Assembly: GCA_003952965.2 (NCBI GenBank)
Contig: CM025853.1
Span: forward strand, 22,447,300 to 22,511,299
Direction of reading: 5' to 3'
From: Morella rubra
Taxonomy: Eukaryota; Streptophyta; Magnoliopsida; Fagales; Myricaceae
DNA: 64,000 nt
This document shows positions 12,601 to 24,529 of the stretch, in pieces. The notes below the pieces were generated by a model. It was not told the DNA's origin, did no database searches, and worked only from the letters and a program-made list of their open reading frames with translations. Within the stretch, counting starts at the first letter, position 1. Every line of letters begins with the position of its first letter. The position numbers were made by a program, and so were the translations under genes.

Positions 12601-15600
12601 GTATTCATATGGTGGCATGGCACCAAAGATGTTGAGAAGTAAGGGTGTGGTGGATTCTGAAGGTTGAGTTAGTCTTCAGGATTTTCTTGGATAAGATTGC
12701 TTCTATAGTGCCGAAACTAAAGGCATGTCTGTTTTTCAAGCATATTTTATTTTATTTTTCATTTGGTGGGGGGGAGCATTATGGATGGGTCCTTCTAAAT
12801 TTGGTTGCATCCATAGTTTTTGCTCCAAAATTGAGGAATTGGCTTTCGATGACTACACAGTGAGAGACTACTGTGTGGACAGATACGGGTCAGACATTTT
12901 ACACTATCTATGTATATGGGCGTACCTGTCTCTGCGTCCTGGTAGATGCTGTTCTACATGAACACACTGCTTTTACAGTCAATCACAAACTTTTATTGCT
13001 TATACTATATATTTCTGAAAGCAGAGAACAATGTCCGTCTCATTAGTTGGTGGTGCAATTCATTCAGTAGCTGGCATTGCCTTCATCTGGTTGCTGCCTG
13101 GACTGGCATTTTCTGTTGTGCAGGTCTTACCAAGTCAAGATGTCTTTTTAGCTATGGGCTTTCCAGATTTACGCTCCATGCAAACAGAGTATTCCAGTAA
13201 AACTATTATATTCTCTCGGTGAATGGAATTTAGAAGTTATCATCATCTCATAAAACTTGCATTCTTCCAACATAGATGAAATTACTTTTAGCAAGTCTTA
13301 ACTGCAGCCTCTCTTTGACCTGAAATGTGCTTTAATGCATTGTTTCCATTGCTATCTGATGGATCTTACGTTACTTCTTTTGAGGTTTCAGAACTGCAAT
13401 AGTGGTACAAGAAAGAATGATCTTATTGACTCTCTTCTCTCTTCATATAAAGAGGGGTTATGGTATGAACACGACTTGTAAGTTTTGTCAGTTAGGTGTT
13501 TCTATGAGTACATTTTAAACGATTGTTTTGTCTTTTCTCCTTTTAATGTGCAGTACTCCCCTACCAAGTCTGATTTTGGATAAAACTGGTTGCTTTATTC
13601 AGATATCTTCCAAAGCTGAATCCCTTATCTGGCGGGCTGAGGTGCTTTAATGTATCCTTGTCTGTGATTTATATGTACCGGTGGTTTGGTGAAGCTGTAG
13701 TTTCAATTAATATGGTCTTTATGATTTTCATTTCTTGTACAGAGGCTTTTCTTCCTGAATAGCGACCAAGATCTATCAGCATTTCTCCTAGTTGATTTGG
13801 GGATAGTCAAGTATCCCACTTACAACTGCATAATTTCAGAACAAATCTTCCCCGGTCGAGATGACCTGCAAGCTTATGAAGAGGTGCTTACGCTGTTTCT
13901 GTTTAGAAAAAGAAAGAAAAATGACATTCTATTGTCTTTACCCATATGAGGTCATGGATTACAGGCCATTGAGGTTGCACAACTGATGGATGAAGCTCTT
14001 GATGTAGACAATGTTGAATTACTTTTAAGATGCATAAAGATAGCCGATTCCCGTATATCCAGTTCTCTGACAAAAGCAGTTAGGTCGACTTCTGAATTGG
14101 CCTCTACCTTTCTTTCCTACTTTTCAGCATCATGGGTCTACTCAAAAGTAGTCTCATTAGGAGTTTCCTTTCTTGAGCGAGAGCGCAGGTATTTACGTGG
14201 TTATAAGTATTGCTTGTATGCTTATATGATAAACTATGACCTTAATCTCTTTCCCGGATTGTTTTTTTTCTTTCATTTTTTACATTCCTCTAGTTGCTAG
14301 GCTTTTAGTTATATAATTCAGACATGGTGTTTGTAAACATTAATTTAAGGCTATGGTGTAATCTGTGAACGGTTATAATTCTTATACTGCTACAGAAATC
14401 AAAAGAAAAACACTCTGCTAAATGTCAAAGAAGGCTGGAAATGTCAAAACATAATCCCATTCTTTTTATGGGAAATATTCTTGTGCAAACCACTGTTTCT
14501 GCAATTTGTTGGACATGAAAATTCTTAGCAATTAGCTATAAGGTGGGCATGTTTTATATCGTGGGTCGTCAAAAGGTTGTGATATGGCCTTAGCCCTTTG
14601 CCCTCTCCCCCTGGTCGCCCCAGTAAACAAAAACAAAAACCCCTTGATCAGCTGGTATGATAGGATTACTAATGGTTGCTAAACCTGCTAATTCAAGAAA
14701 ATGTATCAGTTGTATAGCAAAGGGGTTGGTCTATGCATTTCAGCATCTAGTTGTTCTGTTTAGCCTTTTGAAAGAACGTTTTTCTTTTGCTCAGGTATAA
14801 TGTTGCAATAAATTTACTGAAGCGGTTGCTAAATTGTTTTTCCTGTGATGGACGAAGAGGATATTGGACACTAAGGTTGTCGATTAATTTGGAGCACATT
14901 GGGTACCCCAACGAGAGCCTGGCAGTTGCTGAAGATGGATTGCAGGATCTGTGGGTGCGAGCTGGTTCAAGGGTGGCAATGCAAAGGCGAGTCCTTCGCT
15001 TAGGAAAACCACCAAGGCGCTGGAAAATTCCTAGCTTTTCAGCATCCATTAAGAGGAAGATCACAGAGGTACAAGTTTGGTTGATTCAGTTAGGAGTTCT
15101 CTTGTTTGTATATTCTTGTTTAATTTTAAAGTCAACAGGAAATAAGGATGTGTGAACCTGAAAGTGGTTCTTGTTTATTTTAAAGTTATAAGTGTAAATC
15201 TGAAAGTGGTTGGGATGTAAAAATTGCTGCTTTTCGAATTGTGGCTTATATCGCTGGAAAACATGTTAGGTTCATGTTCAAGGAAGACCTTTGAATTGTG
15301 AAATGGGCATGAAGAACAGGTTTTATGGAGAAGATGGGGAGCAATGTGGGGTTGAGCAGCTTGCACTACAGTACTATGCTGGTGAAGGAGGTGGATGGCA
15401 GGGTGTTCATACAGAGAGTGGCATTTGGTTGACTATTTTTGGACTGCTGATGTGGGATGTCATATTTTCTGATGTACCAAATGTTTTCCGAACCAGATTC
15501 CAGGCATGTTTACTGAGTTACGATCTTTTCTTTATTTTATTTTATATAAGCATAATTTCTCAGTATATTTACTATATATGTTTCATTTATTACTTTCATG

Positions 15601-17202
15601 AAAATTATGTGGCCCCTTCGTACAAGTTTGTTGCAAATGACCACAGATAAGGTAGGAAAGTGGCCATAAGTGGAGAGTGATTGCGTTTCACTACTCACTC
15701 TAAAAGGACAACATTGTACGATATCTGCAAGGTTAAGTCATCATGAGGCACTCTTTTCTGCCTCGGTGTGAGCTCTCTTTAGTGGAGAATTTTGCATGCG
15801 AGAAATTAGGGCTCACTTCCTTCCCTTCATCTAATGAAGTATTCTAACATAATCCATTTGATCTAATTCAGTCCAGATCTTATCTAAATTCAACTGCAGT
15901 TTAAGTAAGTTGTCAGACGTGTAGACTTGTTAAAGTAGTTCAACGCATTCTTATAATGTGGTTTAGGTTTAGGAGTCATTGCAGTTTGGAGTTGTTCTGA
16001 AACGTGTCAAGGGTTCTAATTTATGTTGGTCATAATAACTTTTGATTTTTCCTGTAAGCTATGTCAAATTGCTCCCCTGGTGGAGGTGCTGCTGCCATTT
16101 GAAAACCATTGCTAATAAGGCTTAAGAAGGCTTTATCCTTCAATGGCAATCCATTCTTCAGAGATAAAACTATTGTCTTCTAGTCCTTGCTAAGAAACTC
16201 TGCTATGAAATATGTTTTCTTTTCCTTTGCTTTTTATCAAGCAAGAATAGACGGCCTAGGGAGATGCTTGTTACAATCTGTAAGCAAATAGGGAACGTAT
16301 GAGGGGCATGGGGAAAACCAGGAGTTGATCAGTAAAAGGCAAGCAGCACATATAAGAGGTCATCTTACTTGAAATGTATGAGGGGAATTGTTTCAGTTTT
16401 CAACAACTGTCGCAATCTTCCCATAATGGTGGAAAAGAATCTTCTCTTTCAATCACAAATAACTCTTATTTTAGTAAAGACAATGTGTTAATTAATTTTT
16501 CGGTTGCCAGATTACAATCTGCATGCAGTGACGAGGCTAAGGCCCCCCAACCCCTCCCTAAATCAGCCAATTTTTTTTTTTCACTGGGCAAAAAATCATT
16601 TTTTGGGAGATTTTCTTGAATTTCTGCATTTTGGGCCCCCCAAATTCTCAAAGTGAAATTGCCCCACCCCCTCTCTAATGTTTCAATCCTAGCTTCGTCT
16701 CTATCTGCATGTGATTGCTTGTCCCCTTTGTTGATAGGTTTAATTCATTTTCCAGAATGCACCCTTGGACTTGGAGACTGATAGGTTTTACCTGGCCAGA
16801 AAGAGCTGTATAGAATCTCGCCTGCAAAAGATTCATGCTGGCATGGCTGAGGAGATCGTTATCACATCATGGGAATCGCATGAGGGAAAGGCTTGTAGGG
16901 GGGTTAATTGGAATCGTCATTCCCTCACTGAACTTCGAGCAGCTGTTACATGTGTTGGTGGCTCTTGTTTGGCCTCTCTCTGCCGACATCTTGCACAAGA
17001 TTACAGAAGCTGGTCAAGCGGAATGCCAGATCTGTTGCTCTGGCGCTTTCATGGGGAGTACAGAGGTGAAGCAAAGCTAGTTGAAGTGAAAGGCCCCAGG
17101 GATCGGCTCTCTGAACAGCAGCGAGCATGGCTACTCTTTCTGATAGATTGTGGGTTTAATGCTGAGGTTTGTAAGGTGAGCCCTGTAGGACCGTGTGCAT
17201 GA
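6625..17202 (+). CDS. FAN1: Fanconi-associated nuclease 1 homologue, 14 exons
   Basis: Exons by splice signals and frame: 6625-6892, 8190-8698, 8783-8887, 11258-11522, 11605-11667, 12068-12142, 12231-12349, 13392-13462, 13554-13641, 13743-13883, 13965-14188, 14795-15068, 15270-15503, 16756-17202. They sum to 2883 nt (960 residues plus TGA) with no internal stop; known plant FAN1 proteins are of similar size. Visible domains are a UBZ4 ubiquitin-binding zinc finger (C71, C74, H88, C92); a HIRAN domain at about 218-294 (AIKVVSEDTG, MLGFLPRELA); a SAP-like helical region; a TPR-like middle; and the C-terminal VRR-NUC nuclease with catalytic D904 (GMPDLLLW), E922 and K924 (LVEVKGPRDRL). FAN1 is a structure-specific nuclease acting in nuclear interstrand-crosslink repair. 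All catalytic residues are present. The intron after exon 13 appears to use a GC donor. A LINE fragment begins just beyond the stop. Confidence 0.93.
7281..7351. repeat. 35-bp tandem duplication in FAN1 intron 1
   Basis: The unit AGTATAAAGTGTTTGAATCA plus 15 further bases occurs twice in perfect tandem (7281-7315 and 7316-7350) inside the first FAN1 intron. It is probably a recent replication-slippage duplication with no visible function. Confidence 0.9.
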
Positions 17203-17223
17203 GAAGTCATTAATTTCCTGCAA

Positions 17224-18995
17224 GAGTATGGACTCTTTATGAGAGGTTCTGCTGAGGTTTTTCCTTGGCTTCAGTGTTGGAAGACTTTGGCTCTCTCTAT
17301 AGTCTCTTTGTGCGGGAGGCTGCTCATGGGAAAGTTTTGACGATTGGCAATTTAAGGAAGAGGGGCTTTTGCTTGATCGATTGGTGTTATCTGTGTAAAA
17401 GTGATGGGGAGTCGGTGGATCATGTTCTTCTTCATTGTTCAGTTGCTAGAGGATTGTGGTCGTATGTGCTTTGTATGCTGAACTCCTGGGTTATGCCTAG
17501 GAGGGTGGTTGATGTGTTGAGATGTTGGAAAAGGAAGTTTGATAACCCAATTGCTTTGGCAGTTTGAAAGATGATTCCTTCTTGTATTTGGTGGAGTTTG
17601 TAGTACAATACTGAATTTTTCAGACTCTGCTTTGAGACCAACATTAGAGAGAAACTGTACTCTATAGAAACTCAAGAAAGTTGTGAGAATCTGTTGTGGG
17701 CCAAGGTCTGGGACAACATACAGAAACAAATTATGAAATAAAAATTCAGTTCCCCTTTCATTCGAGGGTCAGAGTTCATCTGAGGAAGCTGATTGTGGAT
17801 ATTGTGGCCATATTTGTTTCTTGGCCTGGTACTCGAGCAGTAGTAGAAGATCATTTTAATATGCTTTTACTTATAAAAAAAAAAGAGAAGATCATTTTAA
17901 TATGCTTTTACTTATAAAAAAAAAAAAGAGAAGATCATCTCTTGGAACTCGTATATGCTTTTTGTGCCTGTCAGGTAAGGCCATCTATTCTATTATGGGA
18001 ATGAAATTGGGAGAGTTCCTCATATTTATACCCCTTTGTTCAGCATATGATTCGATAGAAGTTTATTTCAATAAAATCTATCCCACTCCCTATTTTTAGA
18101 TGGGTGCTGGGGAGTAGAAAGATAAATTTGTGGTTCCTGATGGAAATATTGGTTAACTCTAGTAAGTACAATGTGCAAAGAGAAAAATTGGATGTTAACA
18201 GTTTATTCTCACTATCTTCTAATGGTTCTCTTTATCACTTGCTCTGTAATACAGGTATACAGATATGTGTTTATGTTTATGCAAACACATATCTATGCAA
18301 GCAGAAGTTTCAGTCAGTACACTCCCCCCCCCCTTTTTCTAATTTTTCCTTATCGAATGTTTGGTTATTTGTTTTTTCATTCCTAACTTCTTAGGTGACT
18401 ATTGAACTTTCCAGATCCAGCTTTTGATAATGAAGTCAAGACACTTGACTCAGATTCTCTTACCCTTAAATGCCAGATGGAAAGTCTTAACTGGGCTCGT
18501 TTTTGTCAGGTTTTGTGGATTCTCCATTGAAATTCATTTTCTTGCATGTGTCTTGTAGCTGAACCACGCAAGCTTGCTACTTCTTTGTGTGGTAGGATTT
18601 CAACTCACTTCTTGCTAACCAACAGTGAAGTAGGCAATGGACTCTCAATGGTTTGCAAGAAACCAGAAAGTGCATCATAACATTCAACCAGATCTGAATA
18701 AGATCTTAACCCAGATCAGAAAAGCCTACAATGAGCACTTTTGTGCTGGGGAAGAGACTCTAGCTCAACATAGTGGGCCAAAACTGAATTAACACCTAAT
18801 GTGGACCCTTAAGTTGGAGAAGCTAGAGCAGCTAGAACGGCCATTGAAGAAGCTGCTCAAAGAAAGTGAGAAGGTACAAGCTTGAAGGATATGTTCTGGT
18901 GGTCATCGAAGCTATTTTGGATGCTGCAAAACCCGTTGACTCCAGGATTGAATTTTGGATGCAGGAACTCAAGGCTATGTTTGAGAACTCAGAAA
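17224..18995 (+). mobile_element. LINE copy B: ORF2 zinc-binding to RNase H region
   Basis: Near 17300-17570 the plus strand encodes the reverse-transcriptase zinc-binding domain (zf-RVT): AAHGKVLTIGNLRKRG, then DWCYLCKSDGESVDHVLLHC with its Cys/His ligands, then VARGLWSYV. After stops, a linker near 18640-18770 reads like WFARNQKVHHN and IRKAYNEHFCAGEETL, and the RNase H domain begins near 18793 (VGEARAARTAIEEA) and breaks off near 18995. Domain order matches the C-terminal half of L1-type ORF2, but many stops and frameshifts make it dead. It is inverted relative to copy A (4022-5612) and starts about 20-60 bp after the FAN1 stop. Confidence 0.8.
17848..17935. repeat. Tandem duplication of about 43 bp in LINE copy B
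   Basis: The segment GATCATTTTAATATGCTTTT followed by ACTTATAAAAAAAA occurs twice head to tail and ends in A-runs of different length. Copy A has no counterpart, so it arose after the two copies diverged. Confidence 0.8.
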
Positions 18996-18999
18996 CATT

Positions 19000-20848
19000 T
19001 CTAGAATGATCTTTTCAATCTTTGGATACCGTCTTTGAAGACCAAACAATTCAATCTGGCCCCTACAGAGTCCAGATAATTTTGTCGTGGCCCTACGAAA
19101 ATTATTTCCAATGCTCAGGCTGAAAAATCGTGAGTTAGAACACTTCGCCCTCTGATCGTTCTCCCCAGCGCAATCCCGCTCCTCATTCCCACACTTCGGT
19201 TCTCTGATCCAGCTCGTGGTCTTCTTCTACAATTCTGCATCGATTCGCAGGTAAGCCATTGTACTCTTTCTATCAGTCAAATGCTTAGATTCGATAGAAA
19301 GGGGACGAAATGGTAACAGGGGATGGGTTGTGGTTTATATTGGTGGGCTCTGCTTTAAAATAGATGTGCCGCAGCTATGCTACATATTTGCACAAGCATT
19401 TGGTTTTTTTTTTTTTTAATTTATTATTATTGTTCCTGCTGGTTGGTTCTTCTTGGTTCCCTTGCATTCGATTTATCATGGCTGAAGTGGGCAAAAGGAT
19501 CGATTCGCAGTAAGCCATTGTACTCTTTTAGAAAATCATGCTTCCCCTTTAAGGGGAGTTGATGGAGCTTCCAGTTGTTGTGTAATATATAAACAACGAT
19601 CAATTAGCATACAAGACGATTAATCCTAACTCTCCTTCGTGAGATACAAAAGAAAATGTAACCTAGAACCTTTGCCACATTTCAGTTTACCTCTTTTGTG
19701 AAAGTTATTTGTATGTTATATTATAACTTTGGTTGACTGAGTGTACACCCACAATGAATGCCAAGGGCCCATGTTGAATTTGGAAAGGCCTTTGAGTTGA
19801 ACTTAAATTTAATGCATTTGGATGACTTCTATGAAGCTGATATGAGTATAACTGAGGTGGTGGCACTTAACAGAGTAAGGGTAAAATTCCCTTGTTGCAT
19901 CGGCTGGGACTTTGTATGGATTGCTTGGAGGAATAAACCCCTGGTCCTGACCCTACGTGACTGGGTCAAGCCCCATAGAATGTTTTTATAAAATCTGCAT
20001 GGGCCGCAGTTGTCATTCACTACAAAGTATGTTAATTACCTTTGAGGAATATCTATTGAGGCACATGTCAAATATAGAAGAGTTCGGCTCATCAGACTAG
20101 GGTTCTGAAGAGATCTGCATTATATATTGTTCAATATAAAACCTAAATTCATAGATGCGCTTTTGTTTTTGGGAATCTGAAATTGTACAACCTTCTGGTT
20201 CTGATCTAGTGTAGACGTACAAATCCAAAATTAGCCAAATGTCATTTCCGTGTCTCCTATTTGGTGGAGAATGAGTTTTCATTTCCAGTATGTCTCTGAC
20301 TTCCTGCAAAGTTGTCAGTGAGAGCACTTAAAGGCATCGTGCTTATAAGTTGCAGAGTACATGTTATGTAAACAAATTTTCAGTCTCCCTGTGTCTAGGT
20401 CGATATATTTGTTTACTTTAGGTGACCTTGGATGTGTCTCAACTGGTAGCTTGTCTCTTAACTGTTATTGTAAGACTGCTCTCTGCTCACTTCGTTGTGT
20501 GCTTATCCTATCCCATTTGGATTCTAGATCATGCTACAACAGTCTAGGTTTCTCTCTCCCCTCAGTCTCATTAAGTCAACAAAACTTGGGTGCATGCACC
20601 ACAGCCCTCATCCTGTGACAGCTATCAATCTTCTAGTCAAAGATAGTTGTGAGTTCTTTGAATTCCTAGTACAAAATCAACGGGAACTGGAAGCTTTGCA
20701 GTCTACCGGTGATTTCATAATGATTGTTTTTTCTAATCTCGTTTTATGTCTGCTGGAGTCATTAATTTTTGAATGCATGTCAGATTATCTCTGCAGGAAT
20801 GTTTGGCAATTAATGTTTTTGTGATGATTCCTTCGTAATTTTACCTGT
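19000..20848. other. Unassigned region with possible exon remnants
   Basis: The C-rich, 5'-UTR-like stretch 19140-19253 ends in CGATTCGCAG followed by GTAAGC, a good donor. A near copy of that boundary (ATCGATTCGCAGTAAGCCAT) recurs at 19499. Open frames at 19758-19991 and 20531-20824 contain protein-like segments (for example VTAINLLVKDSCEFFEFLVQ) that I do not recognise and cannot join into a gene model. It may hold decayed exons. Confidence 0.35.
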
Positions 20849-21043
20849 TTGTTTATCAATCACCCGCTGTTTGGGGAGCTGTTGCAGGAAGCTGAGAAGG
20901 TATTCGGGTTCAATCATCTGGGCGGGATAACCATACCGTGTGGGGTTTCCGAGTTTGAGAAGGTGCGGACTAGAATTGCTTCAGGAAACACACCAGCGCC
21001 GCTTGTCGTTGCCTCGGCGTTGGTGATAAGAATCCACGTCTAG
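20849..21043 (+). pseudogene. SAUR auxin-responsive protein, C-terminal fragment
   Basis: The frame reads NHPLFGELLQEAEKVFGF and then GGITIPCGVSEFEKVRTRI, a close match to the second half of the SAUR (small auxin up RNA) domain, where a conserved HPLF...LL..AE..FGF precedes I.IPC....F. The first half (the usual GYLAVCVG-type strand) is absent upstream, where the frame is closed by a TGA near 20821. The surviving part has no stop until 21041. SAURs are normally short single-exon genes, so a fragment lacking its N-terminal half is probably nonfunctional. Confidence 0.65.
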
Positions 21044-22289
21044 TAAATTAGTCTCGATTTTTGAGCAAATGGTTGAACTCCAAGACCATGATTTTGATTT
21101 CGATGGAAATTGAAGTACTCTGTTAATTTTTGTGAATATTGAGGTGAAAATCTTCTCTCTCAGGCCAAACAGTGAAGCTAGCGAGCTTTTCATTGGACTA
21201 TGTTTCTTTTGCATGGTTTATTGGACACTTTTGTGTTTGTCTGAGTCCTTTGATTTTTGATTCTGATTGTGGTGGAGAATCCAAATCCTACAACCCATTT
21301 GTCTTACCAGTCGATGCCCTGACAATCTGGTGGCAATTTTTTTTTTTTTAATCCAATCTGGTGGCACTTAGAATCATAGTAATGAATTGAGGCTCACTTT
21401 ACCATCTAAATCCTTTGAGATACGGCTTTAGCGATCACCAAAACACTCGTTGCTATAAATGCATTTTATCGACCACAATTTCAGTTGCTAGAAGGCTCAT
21501 GCTAGGATCACTAGAAGATCTTTGCTGAGTATAGATATTCTAATCGCGACTGACGAAAAAGTGCTCGCGAAAAAATTTGTCACGATCAAATTCGTTCCAA
21601 ATGCGTTTCGTGACAGCAAGCTTTTGTCGCTAATGCTAATGTGGCCGATTTCGTAGTCCATCGACCAAATTGCAAGTGTTACTGAAAATCTTATTAGTCG
21701 CGGATTGTTTTGTATGATCTCTCAATCTTCTTGAAGAAATCTTGCTTGAAGATTTCCCACCTCAGTCTTGTAACGTAGTATAGTTGATTTTTTCTTTGTT
21801 CTCTTCAACCACCTTCATTTTTCACAACTCTTAAAACAAAATTTTTGGTATGGTAGGACCTGCATGGGTTCCAAGTCCTATCCTTAATTTGATGCATCTC
21901 TCGGTGAGGAGGAAAATTCCCGTTACATCTCTTTTCTGATGACCAATTTGTCGCATTTACTTTGTTCTCACACATAGACATATCAAACTTAATTCGTCTG
22001 GCATTCCATGGGATATGCCTCGCGAACGTTGAGCCATTCAATCCGCTCAGATCATCTGGAACTGGAACGGCTTGAGTTTACTGTTTATATCTTTTTTATT
22101 TCTTTAATTTTATCTTCTAAAAGTGCTAAAAATGGCAAAAAATTCCAACTAGCCACCCAAATTACACTCCGGGGCTTGGGCTTAAATATGGTAGAAGGCC
22201 TCCCATTTACATTGGATGTTCAATACCAAACAAGCAAGCAACCAAACGAAAGTAGTCGCAGTGAAATACTTTTTTCTCCTAATAGTAAT
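21044..22289. other. Gene-free region, possible DNA-transposon subterminal repeats
   Basis: Between about 21420 and 21710 short motifs built around TCGCTA, GTCGC and TCGCGAC alternate on both strands (for example TTTTGTCGCTAATGC, ATTAGTCGCGGATTG). This resembles the subterminal repeat style of CACTA-type elements, but I cannot find termini or a target duplication. The rest shows nothing recognisable. Confidence 0.3.
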
Positions 22290-24328
22290 ACTAGCCTATA
22301 TCCTGAAATCAAGCACTGTAACCTCGATTGGAAGGGATGCCATTGGCCTGAGTCGTGGCCATCACAAGCAGCCATGCAAGCTTCCTCCACTGACGTCTTG
22401 GAGACACAACCATTACAAATGTTGGCAAAAGCCCGCATGTGTTTCATCCCGTACTGTGTTAAGGAACCGCAGTATCTCTCGAACAGTCGAACCGGCGATC
22501 AAGTTTCATGCTTATTATGAGACGACAGCCGAAAATATGATTAAAAACCAAGAAAAAGGCAATCAAAGCAGATGAAATGCTTGTTACCGTTGATTTCAGG
22601 CATCCCCAATCATCAACAAGACTCATTCCAGGTTCTCTCACAGAATTAAGAATGGAAGAACCTTTTTGTGGTCCATACAAGAATGCTCCAATTAACTCCA
22701 TGCTGCCATCTAAGTGAGCTCTGTGGCTCATCGTCTCGGTTATCTGCTTAACAATTTCTCTCTTTTTTTCTGATCCATTTTCTGATCTTTTGTACTGTGA
22801 TCAAATAAAGATCATAATTATGTAAACGCAAAAGCATATAAAAAAGAAAAAGGTACTTTATTTTCGCAGTATCAGCAGCTTTCTTCATATTAAAGTCAAG
22901 TTTGCCACAAGAAGACAAGCTCATTTGCCACAAGAAGACAAGCTCTGCGTCTATCTGGTTAACAACTTCCATGTGCAGGTCGAGTTTGCCATTATATGGT
23001 GGGAAGTTCAAAGTGGCAGGATCGAAACCTTGGTACAAATAAAGCTTCTCGGGTTTGATGCTCTTGTTTCCTTATTCCATTACGTGTGAACCAGCATTGT
23101 AATTGTTAAAATTGGAAGTGCGGTTCTTCACCTACCAAAAAATCATATCTAGCTAAGTATCAACTGCAAAAACAATTGGGGACAAAATGCTGACTCAACT
23201 ATAATAAGGCCTAGAAGATCTTACTGATTGATATTGTTGTTCTACTGTGTCTTTCTTGAGATTGTGAGTCTCGCTGCATAAATTAACAAATACCATTCAA
23301 TTCCATTTAGATAGGCCAATAATAAAATAATTCAGAATCCCTTTCTAAAGATGTGCCACAAGAGTTGGAAGGAAAATTTAAGAAATCTAAGAAACCCGAT
23401 CAAAACATAGACAAACCAATCTAGTCCATGAACTCCAATTTCCCAAATTTCATCAATGCTTTGAGGAATCTCCAATACTTCCCTCTAATCCAATGTATAT
23501 GAGATATCTTTTAAGCTCTCTGTTATTATTTTGAAGACGATTTCATATAAATGCAGAACATATGAACTCTATAACAACAAATCAACATCTTTCTTTGGGT
23601 GGTAAGTAGTTTAGTATATTATAAGCAAAAGTGGAGGCATCAATGCCTTGAACTCTATAACAACAATCCAGAAATTCACCCACAGTTTTTCTAAATTTCA
23701 AAATTCAGTGTTGCATACCTATCCTCCATCCAAGCGACACTGTACAAGTCCCCGAAGCAAGTGATGTACTCTGGAGGAGGAGGCGGTTCCATCCCAGGAC
23801 AATAAGTCCCCCAGCTACTCTCTTGTGCATTTGATGCCGTTGTTATATAAACATTTAGATATTTGGGCATCACCCCTTCAAAAACGCTCCCACTCTCACA
23901 TGCCCCAATATACAAAACCTGAGTAAATATATATCAGGATTAAAACCCTTTAACCATCGTTTTAAATATCTCATCATGGAAATGTTAAAAGAGGGAAACA
24001 GTTCTCTTTACCATCTCTTTGTAGGTTCCAGCTGCATGTTTCTTCTTGAGAACATTGATAAAATCCATGGCATAAAGGAAGGCATATTGGGCATCCCTAC
24101 AACCAAATGATCAATAATCAGTGAGATAGATTTCCTGCTAACACACCTCTTAAGTTGTTCTATCGAACGCACCTATAACTCCAGGACCTCCATGATCAGA
24201 GTCGTAGAGGAAGATCCTGTCATTGGGTTTGCTATCTAGAACCTTTCCACTTCCACCTTTCACTGCACTCTTGTTGCCAAGTACTGCATATAGATTTTCA
24301 GCAGTGACATGCTCACCAGTGTAGTCCT
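22290..24328 (-). pseudogene. Vacuolar processing enzyme (legumain, peptidase C13) pseudogene
   Basis: Minus-strand exons follow legumain order: [16 protein letters not shown] to DSDHGGPGV with the catalytic His (24328-24180); a short exon at about 24100-24010; [10 protein letters not shown] with the catalytic Cys and [15 protein letters not shown] (about 23918-23713); NRTSNFNNY to DAELVFLWQM (about 23125-22900); HRAHLDGSMELIGAFLYGP to DDWGCLKST (about 22745-22590); and the C-terminal [15 protein letters not shown] (about 22500-22300). Lesions: no upstream exons for the signal peptide or first catalytic-domain part, a 1-nt loss in the short exon, an in-frame TAA after HVME where the family has Tyr, a 23-bp duplication in the 22.9-kb exon, and a missing exon after AWMEDR. 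Legumains mature and cleave vacuolar proteins; this copy cannot make one. Confidence 0.85.
22901..22946. repeat. 23-bp tandem duplication inside the legumain pseudogene exon
   Basis: TTTGCCACAAGAAGACAAGC plus TCA is repeated directly. In the minus-strand reading frame it duplicates the LSSCGK-like codons and shifts the frame, because 23 is not a multiple of three. Confidence 0.8.
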
Positions 24329-24470
24329 ACCATGATCATCATAACAGTCCACTAAACAGGTTAATCATAGCAATAAGACATCACCTGGATTGATGAATAT
24401 CGGTTCTTTCATTTCTATCTAATGGAGAAAAAGTGTAGCAACGAAGTCTAATCTCCACTTCTCTTTTCAA

Positions 24471-24525
24471 ATACAAGAAACTATGATAATTCGTTGTCAT
24501 AGTTTCTTGTATGACAACGAATTAT
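24471..24525. repeat. Two interlocked perfect inverted repeats
   Basis: ATACAAGAAACTATGA (24471-24486) is exactly reverse-complemented at 24497-24512, and ATAATTCGTTGTCAT (24486-24500) is exactly reverse-complemented at 24511-24525. The arms alternate as A-B-A'-B', so two hairpins are mutually exclusive. It lies about 145 bp beyond the broken 5' edge of the legumain pseudogene. Confidence 0.9.
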
Positions 24526-24529
24526 TGGC

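Noticed and set aside
14747-15064. Minus-strand frame opposite FAN1 exon 12
   Set aside because: Shadow of the coding exon.
19758-19991. Frame with VEFGKAFELNLNLMHLDDF, briefly considered a GRAS-family fragment
   Set aside because: Similarity is too weak and no other GRAS motif is nearby.
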